Source: CAJCIY01 sp036379355 (lineage in GTDB: Bacteria > Actinomycetota > Actinomycetes > Mycobacteriales > CAJCIY01). Taken from it: 64,000 nt of DNA. Of the stretch, positions 7,785 through 16,417 are shown piece after piece. The notes below the pieces were generated by a model. It was not told where the DNA came from and made no database searches. It was given only the letters and a program-made list of their open reading frames with translations. A program made the position numbers and the translations under genes. Every line of letters starts with the position of its first letter. Within the stretch, counting starts at the first letter, position 1. Where the stretch lies: contig DASVGV010000083.1 of the NCBI GenBank assembly GCA_036379355.1, forward strand, positions 1 through 64,000, given 5' to 3'.

Positions 7785-8813
7785 ATGGCTCCGCGGCGCG
7801 TCCTCGTCACGGGCGTGAGCCGCTACCTCGGTGAGGCGCTGGCCCGGCAGCTGTCGGACGACCCGTCGATCGAGGCGGTCGTCGGCGTCGACACGCACCC
7901 GCCGCGCGACTCGCTCGGCCGCGCCGACTTCGTGCGCGCCGACATCCGCAACCCCCTCATCGCCCGGGTGATCACCGCTGCCGAGGTGGACACGGTCGTG
8001 CACACGAACGTGCTCGCGTCCTCGCACCTGGCCGGTGGCCGGGCGGCGATGAAGGAAGTGAACGTCATCGGCACCATGCAGCTGCTCGCCGCGTGCCAGA
8101 AGGCGCCGAGCCTGCGCACGTTGGTCCTCAAGTCGACCGCGGCGGTCTACGGGCGCAGCCCCCGCGACCCCGCCGTCCTGACCGAGGAGATGGAGCCGCG
8201 CGCGCTGCCGGTGACCGGCTACGCCAAGGACGCGGTGGAGGTCGAGGGGTACGTCCGCGGGTTCGGGCGCCGCCGCCCCGACGTCGCGCTGACGGTCCTG
8301 CGCTTCTCCAACTTCATCGGGCCGCGGATCGACTCGACGCTCACGCGCTACTTCGGACTCGGGATAGCGCCGACCCTGCTCGGGTCCGACCCGCGCCTGC
8401 AGATGATCCACGAGGACGACGCGCTCGCCGTGCTACGTCTCGCCGCCGACGGGGAACGGCCCGGCGTGTTCAATGTCGCCGGCGACGGCGTGCTGATGCT
8501 CTCGCAGGCGCTGCGCCGCCTGGGGCGGCCGTCGGTGCCGCTGCCCGCCCCGGCCAGCGGCCTCGTGCGGCGGGCGCTGCGTCTCGTCCAGACCGACGTG
8601 CTCACGCCCGAGCAGATGTCGTTCCTCGGCCACGGCCGGGTCGTCGACACCACCGCCCTGCGTACGGCGTTCGGTTTCACGCCGGCGTACAGCACGTCGG
8701 AGGCGTTCGAGGACTACGCGACCGCCCACCCGGGACCGCTGAGGAGCATCCCTGTACCCGTCCTGGCCGCGGCGGCGAGCCTGGCCGACCGGCGGCGGGC
8801 TGCCCATGCCTGA
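7785..8813 (+). CDS. Extended SDR / NAD-dependent epimerase-like protein (GalE2-type)
   Basis: A 342-residue Rossmann protein. The nucleotide-binding loop is VLVTGVSRYLGEAL, DFVRADIRNP follows, and VLKSTAAVYG supplies the catalytic Ser/Thr region. The expected YxxxK is replaced by GYAKDAVEVE, with Lys at +2 of the Tyr rather than +4. My recollection of the mycobacterial orthologue at the same locus (Rv0501) is that it is also non-canonical, so the group may bind nucleotide without classical epimerase chemistry. The C-terminus is Ala/Arg-rich. Its stop overlaps the next gene by 8 nt, pointing to a joint role with the acyltransferase, perhaps in lipid or envelope metabolism. Confidence 0.82.
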   Translation: MAPRRVLVTGVSRYLGEALARQLSDDPSIEAVVGVDTHPPRDSLGRADFVRADIRNPLIARVITAAEVDTVVHTNVLASSHLAGGRAAMKEVNVIGTMQLLAACQKAPSLRTLVLKSTAAVYGRSPRDPAVLTEEMEPRALPVTGYAKDAVEVEGYVRGFGRRRPDVALTVLRFSNFIGPRIDSTLTRYFGLGIAPTLLGSDPRLQMIHEDDALAVLRLAADGERPGVFNVAGDGVLMLSQALRRLGRPSVPLPAPASGLVRRALRLVQTDVLTPEQMSFLGHGRVVDTTALRTAFGFTPAYSTSEAFEDYATAHPGPLRSIPVPVLAAAASLADRRRAAHA

Positions 8814-9714
8814 GGCGCGGATCATCCCGCTGTACGAGGGCCGGACCGTCGAGGACGGTGCCGAGCCGGCCCCGCCCGCGCCGTGGGAGGAGAAGGCGGC
8901 CGAGCTGCTCGCGTTCCTCCGCCGGCGGTTGACCGGCGACTACGAGGTCGACGACTTCGGCTACGACCCCGAGTTCACCGACGTGCTCATGGCGGCGTTC
9001 CGCCCCCTGTACGACAGCTGGTTCCGCGTCGAGACACGTGGTCTGGACAACATCCCGGACGATGGCGCGACCCTCATCGTCGCCAACCACTCCGGGACGA
9101 TCCCGCTCGACGCCGTCATGACCCAGTTGGCGGTCCGCGAGCATCATCCGGCCCGCCGGCAGGTCCGCATGCTCGGGGCCGACCTCGTGTTCGCACTGCC
9201 GGTGATCGCCCCGCTGGCCCGCAAGTCCGGGACGACGCTCGCCTGCACCGACGACGTGGAGCGACTGCTTCGCCGCGGCGAGGTCTGCGGCGTGTTCCCG
9301 GAAGGCTTCAAGGGGATCGGCAAGACGTACGCCGAGCGTTACCGGCTGCAGCGCTTCGGCCGGGGCGGGTTCGTCGGGTCGGCGCTGCGGACCGGTGCGC
9401 CGATCGTGCCGTGCTCGATCATCGGCGCCGAGGAGGCGTACCCGATGGTCGGCAACCTCAAGACCGTCGCGCGGCTGGCGGGACTGCCGTACTTCCCGGT
9501 CACGCCGACGTTCCCCCTGCTGGGGCTGCTCGGCCTGGTGCCATTGCCGTCGAAGTGGATCATCGAGTTCGGTGAGCCGGTCGAGACCGCGAGCCACGGG
9601 CCGGAGGCGGCCGACGACCCGATGCTGGTGTTCAACCTGACCGACCAGGTGCGCGAGACGATCCAGCAGACGATCTACACGCTGCTCATGCAGCGCCGCT
9701 CGATCTTCTTCTGA
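8806..9714 (+). CDS. Lysophospholipid acyltransferase family protein (PlsC-like)
   Basis: A 302-residue acyltransferase that probably transfers fatty acyl chains to a glycerol-phosphate or glycolipid acceptor at the membrane. The catalytic HX4D motif is in NHSGTIPLDA, and the substrate-binding block is CGVFPEGFKGIGK. VPCSIIGAEEAYP and the hydrophobic stretch near LLGLLGLVPLPSKW follow. A charged N-terminal extension of about 80 residues precedes the domain. ATG 8806 overlaps the SDR stop; the pair is conserved as Rv0501-Rv0502 in mycobacteria. The specific acceptor is unknown. Confidence 0.88.
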   Translation: MPEARIIPLYEGRTVEDGAEPAPPAPWEEKAAELLAFLRRRLTGDYEVDDFGYDPEFTDVLMAAFRPLYDSWFRVETRGLDNIPDDGATLIVANHSGTIPLDAVMTQLAVREHHPARRQVRMLGADLVFALPVIAPLARKSGTTLACTDDVERLLRRGEVCGVFPEGFKGIGKTYAERYRLQRFGRGGFVGSALRTGAPIVPCSIIGAEEAYPMVGNLKTVARLAGLPYFPVTPTFPLLGLLGLVPLPSKWIIEFGEPVETASHGPEAADDPMLVFNLTDQVRETIQQTIYTLLMQRRSIFF

Positions 9715-9719
9715 CCTGG

Positions 9720-10589
9720 TCAGCCGGCGATGCGGCGGCGGAGGGCCACACCGGCCACGACCGCGCCCGCGAGCATCCCCGCACCGCCGGCCGCCGGCAC
9801 CCCGATGCGGGCTGCCTTCCGGCCGGTGCGGTAGTCGCGGATCGGCCAGCCCCTCTCCTTGGCGTACGCCTTGAGATCCGGGTCGGGGTTCACGGCGGTC
9901 GGGTGCCCGACCGCGGTGAGCATCGGGATGTCGTTGCTCGAGTCGGAGTACGCCGAGCACCGCTCCAGCTCGAGGCCCTCCCGCACCGCGAGCGCCCGCA
10001 CCGCCTCGGCCTTCGCCGGGCCGTGCAACGGCTCACCGACGAGACGCCCTGTGTAGCAGCCGCTCTCGGTCTCCGCGACGGTGCCGAGCGCACCGGTCAG
10101 GCCCAGCCGGCGGGCGATGACCGACGCCAGCTCCACCGGCGTGGCCGTCACCAGCCAGACCCGCTGCCCGGCGTCGAGGTGCTGCTGGACCAGGGCGCGC
10201 GTCCCCGAGTAGATCCGCGGGGCCATCAGCTCGTCGTAGATCTCCTCGCCGTACCGGACGATGTCGCTGACCTGCCGGCCGGCGACGAAGGCGAGCGCGG
10301 CCTCCCGCGCCACGGCCATCCCTTCGTGGTCTTCCTTGCCGGAGGCGCGGTACTTCAGCTGCTGCCAGCCGAACCGGCCGAGGTCGCGGTAGGTGAAGAA
10401 CTTCCGGGCGGCGAGGCCCCGCGCGAACCAGTACGCCGACGCGCCGGCCATGATCGTGTTGTCCACGTCGAAGAACGCCGCGGCGCGCGGGTCGGGCGGG
10501 ACGGCGAGCGCAGCCTCCACCTCGGCCGCCGCCGCGGACGCCGCCCCGGCGAGCGCCGCGGCGGCCCCGTCCTTGCGGCGGCGTCTCAT
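9720..10589 (-). CDS. HAD-IB family phosphatase (SerB1-like)
   Basis: A 289-residue haloacid-dehalogenase hydrolase. The nucleophile motif is FFDVDNTIM (about 39-47), motif II is WLVTATP, and motif III/IV is CSAYSDSSNDIPML with the metal-binding Asp pair. A helical cap lies between. An Ala-rich N-terminus and a C-terminal hydrophobic segment (GAGMLAGAVVAGVALRRR) suggest membrane association. It corresponds in place to SerB1 of mycobacteria, but this subfamily is not proven to be a phosphoserine phosphatase, so a neutral name is used. It converges with the acyltransferase gene, 5 nt apart, and is transcribed from a leaderless promoter. Confidence 0.87.
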   Translation of the reverse strand: MRRRRKDGAAAALAGAASAAAAEVEAALAVPPDPRAAAFFDVDNTIMAGASAYWFARGLAARKFFTYRDLGRFGWQQLKYRASGKEDHEGMAVAREAALAFVAGRQVSDIVRYGEEIYDELMAPRIYSGTRALVQQHLDAGQRVWLVTATPVELASVIARRLGLTGALGTVAETESGCYTGRLVGEPLHGPAKAEAVRALAVREGLELERCSAYSDSSNDIPMLTAVGHPTAVNPDPDLKAYAKERGWPIRDYRTGRKAARIGVPAAGGAGMLAGAVVAGVALRRRIAG

Positions 10590-10596
10590 GGTGCAG

Positions 10597-10602
10597 AGCC
10601 TA
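10597..10602 (-). promoter_or_regulatory. -10 box TAGGCT, leaderless promoter of HAD-IB gene
   Basis: On the reverse strand TAGGCT lies exactly 7 nt before ATG 10589-10587, with no ribosome-binding site. Confidence 0.6.
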
Positions 10603-10619
10603 TTGACCCCGGGCGCGCC

Positions 10620-10649
10620 GATGGCCCGCGCCGAGGGGCGCGGGCCATC
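10620..10649 (-). terminator. Strong hairpin after the LAFTG surface protein gene
   Basis: GATGGCCCGCGCC and its perfect complement GGCGCGGGCCATC form 13-bp arms around a 4-nt loop, starting 12 nt past the stop of the upstream reverse-strand gene. There is no U-tract, as is common for actinobacterial terminators. Confidence 0.75.
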
Positions 10650-10661
10650 GAGGACGGAGGG

Positions 10662-12284
10662 TCAGATCTCGTCGTGCGCGCGGCGGCGGCGCAGGACCAG
10701 GCCGACGCCGCCGGCCACCAGCAGCGTCGCGACGCCGGCCGTGAGGGGCAGGTCGGCGCCGGTGAAGGCGAGCGTGCCGGAGGGGCTGGAGCCGTTCGTC
10801 TCGCCGGCGACCGCCGGCGGTGCCACGAGCGCGCCCGCGGTCGCGGACGCGGAGCCGACGCTGATGCCCAGCACCTGCGTCGCCGCGGGCGCCGCGGCCC
10901 GGGCCGCGTGGTTGCCGAGGAGTCCGTTCAGCGTGCTGATGATCGTGGACAGGCCCGGGATGCCGCTGAGCGGGGCGGGCAGCGGCGGCAGCGACGGCAG
11001 CGACGGGAGACCGGTGAGGCTCGGCAGGTTGATCGCGAGGCTGAGCCCGTCGACCTGGCCGGATGCGGAGGTGCCGTCCTTGGCGACCTGCACGTTGCTG
11101 GGCGTGTCCGCGGTGATCGTGACGAGGCCCATCAGGCCGGAGTTCAGCTGCGCGAGCCCGGACTGCAGGGTGGTGATCGCGGTGCCGAGCGCGCTCGTGA
11201 AGTCCGACGCGCCGGGCAGGGACGACAGGAGGGTCGTCAGCGGGCCCAGGTTCGTCGTCAGGCCCGACCCGCCGAGGCTGCCGCCGGCTCCCGCGATCGT
11301 GAGGGCGCCCAGCCCGCCGTTGTTGATGGTGGGCGTGAAGCTCGCGCTCCCGGCGGTGCCGCCCGCCATCGCCGTGACGGTGTTGTTGAACCCGGTGACG
11401 CTCGCGAAGCCGCCGAGCAGGCTCAGGCTGCCGAGCTCGACGTGCGCGGTGCTGACCTCCTGGCTGCCGACCGTCTTGATCGAGCTGCTGCTGACCAGGC
11501 CGTTCACGGACGCGAGCGTGCCGCCGGTGATCTCGTTGTAGGCGTTCTGTGCCTGGGTCTGCACCGCCGCCAGAGCGCTGCTGAGGCCGGCGACGGCCGT
11601 GCCGATGCCCGGCACCGCGCTCGTGGCCGACCCGAGCGTGGTGAGGAGGCTCTGGATGGTCGTGACCTGGCTCAGCAGCGTCTGGTAGCCGGTCGTGAAC
11701 TGGCTGAGCACGCTGCCCGGGACGACGTCACTCAGCTTGAGGGTGCTGAGGTCGAGGCCGGCGGCCGACGTGCTGGTGCTGAGCGGGCTCTTGGTGCTCG
11801 TCGCCGTGAAGTTCGGCGCCGTGATCGTGCCGAGCGGGCCCAGGGAGTTCTTCGCCGGGGCCCCGAACGGCCCGCCGGCGCTGTTCGGCCCGGGCTTCGA
11901 CAGGGACGAGCTGGCCGTCGGAATCGGGTTGCTGGACCCACCCGCGGCGGCGAGGGACGCGAGCGTGCCGCCGAGCAGCGTGATCGTCGAGTTCGCGGCG
12001 TCGGGCTTGGCCCCGGTCCCGTCGTGCAGCAGCGAGCTGGTCGCGTTCAGCAGCTGGGCGGACACCAGGCCGTTGGTGGTGTCGACGTCCGGGATGGCCG
12101 GCAGACCCGGCACGCCCTTCAGCAGCGACAGGGTGAGCGCGTTGCTCGTCGTGGAGCCCTGGTACGACGAGGGCGGCGACGCCGTTCCGTCGGCGAACGC
12201 GCCGGTGGCGGCGGTCACGACGAGGGTGCCGGTGGCCAGGGCGAGTGCGGACAGGCGCACGGTACGGGTGCGGACGGGCGACAT
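10662..12284 (-). CDS. Sortase-anchored surface protein with C-terminal LAFTG motif
   Basis: A 540-residue secreted protein. An N-terminal signal peptide (basic MSPVRTRTVR, hydrophobic core, cleavage near AFADG) is followed by a long Ser/Thr/Gly/Leu-rich region with many TLLSSLPG and TLGSATSAVPGI-like stretches. The C-terminus has the sorting signal: LAFTG at 505-509, a hydrophobic span, then RRRR. LAXTG is the motif used by class E sortases in high-GC actinobacteria. No known domain is visible. ATG 12284 has GGAGGT 8-13 nt upstream. A BldN-type promoter lies upstream at 12362-12389, and the genes for a BldN-like sigma factor and its likely anti-sigma follow on the same strand. No sortase gene is in the window. 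Confidence 0.82.
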   Translation of the reverse strand: MSPVRTRTVRLSALALATGTLVVTAATGAFADGTASPPSSYQGSTTSNALTLSLLKGVPGLPAIPDVDTTNGLVSAQLLNATSSLLHDGTGAKPDAANSTITLLGGTLASLAAAGGSSNPIPTASSSLSKPGPNSAGGPFGAPAKNSLGPLGTITAPNFTATSTKSPLSTSTSAAGLDLSTLKLSDVVPGSVLSQFTTGYQTLLSQVTTIQSLLTTLGSATSAVPGIGTAVAGLSSALAAVQTQAQNAYNEITGGTLASVNGLVSSSSIKTVGSQEVSTAHVELGSLSLLGGFASVTGFNNTVTAMAGGTAGSASFTPTINNGGLGALTIAGAGGSLGGSGLTTNLGPLTTLLSSLPGASDFTSALGTAITTLQSGLAQLNSGLMGLVTITADTPSNVQVAKDGTSASGQVDGLSLAINLPSLTGLPSLPSLPPLPAPLSGIPGLSTIISTLNGLLGNHAARAAAPAATQVLGISVGSASATAGALVAPPAVAGETNGSSPSGTLAFTGADLPLTAGVATLLVAGGVGLVLRRRRAHDEI

Positions 12285-12361
12285 GTCGGGTCTTACCTCC
12301 ACGCTGAGGCGAATGACGGTTCCGACCTGTAGGCCCCCGCGCAGACAGGCGTTGCGTCCGG

Positions 12362-12389
12362 ACAACGAGCGCCACCGTACGTCGTTACG
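12362..12389 (-). promoter_or_regulatory. BldN-type promoter CGTAAC-N16-CGTTGT
   Basis: Reverse strand: -35 CGTAAC at 12389-12384, a 16-nt spacer, -10 CGTTGT at 12367-12362. The published sigma-BldN consensus, as I recall it, is CGTAAC-N16-CGTTGA, so this differs at the last base only. A start near 12355 would give a leader of about 70 nt ending in the GGAGGT ribosome site of the LAFTG gene. Confidence 0.75.
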
Positions 12390-12488
12390 CGCCGTTCGGG
12401 TGCGGTTTCGGGGCGATTCGCTCGCGGAGTGGGCCCCGTGGGGGCCAAGCGGGTGATCGCGCGGCGCGGATGCGCGGCCGGCGAGGGG

Positions 12489-13502
12489 TCAGCTGTCCTG
12501 GCCGCCGAGCAGCCCCGAGAACGCGCTCGGGGGGACGCCGAGCAGGGTCGGGTCGCTGGGCTGGTCGGTCGGCGGTGGTGGTGGCGGCGGCTGCCAGCGC
12601 CACCATGTCGGCGGCGCGGTGGAAGGGCGGGTGGGGCGGGCGGACGGCCGGTCCGCGCCGCGGGACGGCGGGGCGCCGCCGGTCGAGGGGGGCGCCGGTG
12701 ACGCTGCCGGGCTGGGCGAGAGCCGTCCGGCTGATGGGGCGGTCACGAGCGACGGTCCCGCGGGCGGCGGGGGTGCCGGGTCGACCGGTGCCCCCGGCAG
12801 GGCGCGTGCCACGGCCACGACTTGCCGGAGCACGGATCGGCTGGTGTCCACGGCCGGACCGACGGGCGCGGGCAGCGCCGGTGCGATGTCGACGAGGCGT
12901 GCGCTCTGCCCGGAGGCGAACGACAGCAGCTGGCGGGCCGCCGTGTCGTCGCCGCCGTGCGCGGCGATCGCCAGGTCGGAGGTGCCGGCGCGTGTCTCGG
13001 CGTCCATGCGCTGCAACGTGGTGGTGATCCGGTCGTCGTTCGACCCGCCGGCGCTCGGGCCCGCCGCCGAGGTCAGGTCGTGATACTTCGACAGCGCCTC
13101 GACCTCGGTCAGCCTGGTACGCGCGAACCCGAGCTGCTCGCGCCCGCGCGCCGCCGGACCCGAGGCGAGCGACAGCTGCCACGACTCGATCTGCCGCTTG
13201 GCGGCGTACAGCGGCTGCCCCGGCAGGGCGCGGCTGGTGGCGACGCCGACACCGGCCACGCCGACCACCCCGGCTGCGCCGGCTGCGACCGCGCGCGGCA
13301 ACCATCCCGGCACGCGGCGACTCACCGCACGCCTTCGCGGCACCGCTACAGCAGCGGTCTGCACCGCGCCGACGGCGAGCAGTCGCGTGCGCAGGCGGAG
13401 CTGGAAGTCCGCGTCGGGGCCCGCGACGGCGAGCCCGCAGAGTGCGATCTCGAGCCGGCGCGCTCGGGGGTCCGGGCGGGGGGGCGGGCGTCGAGGAAGC
13501 AT
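12489..13502 (-). CDS. DUF5667-type membrane protein, probable RsbN-like anti-sigma factor
   Basis: A 337-residue protein. A cytoplasmic N-terminus of about 65 residues contains a helix LEIALCGLAVAG...DFQLRLRTRLLAVG. One transmembrane helix (about 67-88) follows, then ALPGQPLYAAKRQIESW, the hallmark of DUF5667 proteins. A helical extracytoplasmic region ends in a long Pro-rich tail with PPPPPPP. It lies 74 nt downstream of the BldN-like sigma gene. In Streptomyces the same position is held by rsbN, the membrane anti-sigma of BldN. ATG 13502 has GGAGGAGGG upstream, and a BldN-type promoter lies just before it. The anti-sigma role is inferred from layout and topology. Confidence 0.8.
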   Translation of the reverse strand: MLPRRPPPRPDPRARRLEIALCGLAVAGPDADFQLRLRTRLLAVGAVQTAAVAVPRRRAVSRRVPGWLPRAVAAGAAGVVGVAGVGVATSRALPGQPLYAAKRQIESWQLSLASGPAARGREQLGFARTRLTEVEALSKYHDLTSAAGPSAGGSNDDRITTTLQRMDAETRAGTSDLAIAAHGGDDTAARQLLSFASGQSARLVDIAPALPAPVGPAVDTSRSVLRQVVAVARALPGAPVDPAPPPPAGPSLVTAPSAGRLSPSPAASPAPPSTGGAPPSRGADRPSARPTRPSTAPPTWWRWQPPPPPPPTDQPSDPTLLGVPPSAFSGLLGGQDS

Positions 13503-13531
13503 CGTCCCTCCTCCCCGCGCGATCTTCGAGT

Positions 13532-13559
13532 CCAACGAGTGCGGGAGATGCCGGTTACG
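13532..13559 (-). promoter_or_regulatory. BldN-type promoter CGTAAC-N16-CGTTGG
   Basis: Reverse strand: -35 CGTAAC at 13559-13554, a 16-nt spacer, -10 CGTTGG at 13537-13532, between the sigma gene and the DUF5667 gene. A start near 13525 leaves a leader of about 23 nt with a GGAGGAGGG ribosome site. Streptomyces rsbN is itself a BldN target, which supports the reading. Confidence 0.75.
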
Positions 13560-13576
13560 CGAGCAATGTCCTTTTT

Positions 13577-14284
13577 CTAGATCGCACCCGGCGGCAGGAG
13601 GCGGCCGAGGCTGCGGACCGCGCGGTACTGGAGCGCTTTGACCGCGCCCTCGTTCTTGCCCATGATCTCGGCCGTCTCGCTCACCGACAGGCTCTGCAGG
13701 AACCGCAGCACGATGCACTCCTGCTGTTCGGCGCCGAGCCGCTTGATCGCCGCCAGCAGCGTCGCGTTGGTGATGCCCGCCAGCACCTCGTCCTCGGGGG
13801 TGCCCTCCTGCGGGCTGTCTCCGGTGGCCGCGATCAGGTCGTGGGTGGTGATCTCCAACCGGTACCGGGAGGACTTGTAGTGGTCGGTCACCAGGTTCCG
13901 CGCGATCGTCACGAACCACGCGCCGACGTCGCGGCCCTGCCACGTGAACGACTGGATCCGGCGCAGGGCCCGCAGGAACGTCTCGCTGGTGAGGTCCTCG
14001 GCGAGCTGCTTGGAGCCCACCCGGTAGTAGATGTAGCGGTAGATGAGGTCGACGTACCGGTCGTAGATCTCCCCGAACGCCTCGGCGTCGCCGGCCTGGG
14101 CCCGCGCGACGAGGCGAACCACGGTCTCGTCGATGCCCTCCTCGCCCGAGGGTCGTGGCGTGTCGCCCCCCTGCCGCGGCAGCGTTCGTCCGGCCGTCCG
14201 CGCTGTCCCGGCGGCGTCCTCGATCGCGAGGCGCAACAGGTCGCGCAGACCGAGCGGTTGCGGCCAGGCGCAGGCGTCCGTCAT
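13577..14284 (-). CDS. ECF sigma factor of the BldN family
   Basis: A 235-residue sigma factor. Region 2 (about 65-138) includes AFGEIYDRYVDLIYRYIYYR, AEDLTSETFLRAL and GAWFVTIARNLVTDHYKS. Region 4 (about 175-228) includes AEQQECIVLRFLQSLS and SETAEIMGKNEGAVKALQYRA, the pattern typical of BldN. An N-terminal extension of about 55 residues resembles the pro-sequence of Streptomyces BldN in position but is shorter. ATG 14284 is preferred; upstream in-frame sequence is out of family. The reverse strand has TACCAT near 14405 as a possible promoter. Two BldN-type promoters downstream suggest that it drives its own anti-sigma and a surface protein. Confidence 0.88.
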   Translation of the reverse strand: MTDACAWPQPLGLRDLLRLAIEDAAGTARTAGRTLPRQGGDTPRPSGEEGIDETVVRLVARAQAGDAEAFGEIYDRYVDLIYRYIYYRVGSKQLAEDLTSETFLRALRRIQSFTWQGRDVGAWFVTIARNLVTDHYKSSRYRLEITTHDLIAATGDSPQEGTPEDEVLAGITNATLLAAIKRLGAEQQECIVLRFLQSLSVSETAEIMGKNEGAVKALQYRAVRSLGRLLPPGAI

Positions 14285-14483
14285 CCGGTGCGCCGCCTCT
14301 CGGTGCTGCGCCGGACCGGCGCTCCGCCCCGCCGGCGAGCGCCTCTCGCCTCGCTGCCTGCGCCCACGTGCACGGCCCTCCTGACGACGGTGAGCGGCCC
14401 CATGGTAGGGGCGGCGCCCGGCATGCGAACACCGAATGCCGGACCGGGCGGCCGCGCGCACCCGACCGGGTGAGCCGCTCGCG

Positions 14484-14489
14484 TACCGT
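14484..14489 (+). promoter_or_regulatory. -10 box TACCGT, leaderless promoter of class A PBP gene
   Basis: TACCGT is followed by 7 nt and ATG 14497. This supports ATG 14497 over the in-frame GTG at 14470, which lies upstream of the box. Confidence 0.55.
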
Positions 14490-14496
14490 CGCCGGC

Positions 14497-16404
14497 ATGG
14501 CCGGCGCAGCGCACGCCACGCGGGTACGAGCGCGCCGGGGCGGCCCGCGGCGCCGGCACCGCGTCCGCTGGACAGTGCTCTGGCTGCTCGCTGCCGTCGT
14601 GGTGTTCGTCGCCAGCGCGGCCGGGGGGCTGTTCGCCGCTCCGGTGGACTTCACCCCGCCGGCGCCGCCGCGCCCCGCCCTGATCGTGGACCGGAACGGC
14701 GTCCTGATCGGCGAGATCACGAGCCCCGAGCAGCGCACCGAGATCCCCGCCGACCAGATCCCCACCGTCATGCGCGACGCGGTCGTGGCGGCCGAGGACA
14801 AGCGGTTCTACGACTCCGGCGGCATCGACCCGATCGCCATCGTCCGGGCCGCGCTCTCGGACCTGCGGGGCAACCCGACCCAGGGCGGGTCGACGATCAC
14901 CCAGCAGTACGTGAAGAACGTGTTCGTCGGGTCGGCCAAGTCCTACGTGCGCAAGCTGAAGGAGGCCTCGCTCGCGATCCGGCTCGAGCAGCGGATGTCC
15001 AAGCCGGAGATCCTCACGCGCTACCTGAACGTCGTCTTCTTCGGTGAGGGCACCTACGGCGTCGAGGCCGCCGCCGAGTACTACTTCGGCGTCCATGCGC
15101 AGGACCTCACGCTGTCGCAGGCGTCGATGCTGGCGGGCATCCTCCCCGCGCCGAGCGCGTACAACCCCGTGACGAACATGACGCTGGCTCGCGAGCGGCA
15201 GCTGTACGTCCTCGACCGCATGGTGGACAGCGGGTACGTGACCGCCGCGACCGCCTCGGACGCGTACGAGCACCCGCCGGCGCTCGCCTCCCACGACGAG
15301 GACCAGGGCGCGACGAGCATCGCCCCGGAGTTCGTCACGGGCGTCGCGGCCTACATCAAGGACAAGTACCACGACCAGGAGGACGTCCTCTACCGCGGCG
15401 GCCTGCGCATCCAGACCACGCTCGACGCCCGCTGGCAGCAGGCGGCAGCCGACGCGCTGGCGAAGGTGCTGCCGTCGCCGGACGACCCGGAGGCCGCGGT
15501 CGTGGTCCTGGACTACCAGACGGGCGACGTGCTGGCGGTCGCCAACAAGACCGCGCCGTCGGCCCCGCACTCCGACCCGGCCCGTACGGCGCAGCGCACG
15601 TCCGGATCGACGGTGAAGCCGTTCACCCTGGCCACCGCCCTGGAGAACGGCGACCGGCTCACCACCGTGAAGTACGGGCCGAGCCGCAAGACCTACCCGG
15701 TGTCCGCCTGCGGCACCGGGCCGGACGGCAAGCCGTACACGATCACCAACGACGAGGGCGGGAGCGGCTCGTACACGTTGGCGCGGGCGCTCGCCAAGTC
15801 CGTCAACACCGTGTACGGGCCGCTGGCGATCGAGCTCGGCACCCAGAAGGTCGCCGCGGTCGCCAAGGCAGCGGGCCTCACCGACGCCCGCGGCCAGGTC
15901 GCCACCAACTGCGCGATGGGGTTGGGCGTCACGGTGTCGCCGTTCCAGGAGGCGATCGCGTACTCGACGCTCGCCGACCACGGTGTGCGGCACGGCGTGC
16001 GCACGGTCCTGTCGGTGCACGCGGGCGTCGGGTCCACCGGTGCCGGGGGGACCACGATCTACCGGGCGCCGCCGACGGCGACGAGCGTGGCGATGCCCGC
16101 GGCCGTGGCCGACCAGGTCGTCAGCGCGATGCGCGGTGTCGTCGCGTACGGCACGGCGACGCGGGCCCGGCAGCCGGCGGGCATCGACGTGTTCGGCAAG
16201 ACCGGCACCACCGACGACAACACCGATGCGTGGTTCACCGGGTGCGTCCCGGCGTACTCGGTCTGCATCACGACGTGGATGGGGTACGTGACGCCGACGC
16301 CCATGACGCGGGTGGAGGGGGTCGGGCCGGTCCAGGGCGGCACGCTGCCCGCGGAGATCTTCGCCGCGACGACAGCTGGCTTCCGGGCGAGTCCGGCCCC
16401 CTGA
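14497..16404 (+). CDS. Bifunctional class A penicillin-binding protein (glycosyltransferase/transpeptidase)
   Basis: A 635-residue enzyme that polymerises and cross-links peptidoglycan on the outer face of the membrane. Basic N-terminus, transmembrane helix about 25-46. The GT51 domain has the catalytic Glu in AAEDKRFYDSGGID (E100), GGSTITQQYVKN, and the KEASLAIRLEQRMSK helix. The transpeptidase domain has SXXK as STVK (S371, K374), SXN as SVN (435-437) and KTG at 568-570. Length is compact, without PASTA repeats. It diverges from the BldN-like sigma gene. Confidence 0.94.
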   Translation: MAGAAHATRVRARRGGPRRRHRVRWTVLWLLAAVVVFVASAAGGLFAAPVDFTPPAPPRPALIVDRNGVLIGEITSPEQRTEIPADQIPTVMRDAVVAAEDKRFYDSGGIDPIAIVRAALSDLRGNPTQGGSTITQQYVKNVFVGSAKSYVRKLKEASLAIRLEQRMSKPEILTRYLNVVFFGEGTYGVEAAAEYYFGVHAQDLTLSQASMLAGILPAPSAYNPVTNMTLARERQLYVLDRMVDSGYVTAATASDAYEHPPALASHDEDQGATSIAPEFVTGVAAYIKDKYHDQEDVLYRGGLRIQTTLDARWQQAAADALAKVLPSPDDPEAAVVVLDYQTGDVLAVANKTAPSAPHSDPARTAQRTSGSTVKPFTLATALENGDRLTTVKYGPSRKTYPVSACGTGPDGKPYTITNDEGGSGSYTLARALAKSVNTVYGPLAIELGTQKVAAVAKAAGLTDARGQVATNCAMGLGVTVSPFQEAIAYSTLADHGVRHGVRTVLSVHAGVGSTGAGGTTIYRAPPTATSVAMPAAVADQVVSAMRGVVAYGTATRARQPAGIDVFGKTGTTDDNTDAWFTGCVPAYSVCITTWMGYVTPTPMTRVEGVGPVQGGTLPAEIFAATTAGFRASPAP

Positions 16405-16417
16405 GCCGGCCCGGCGG

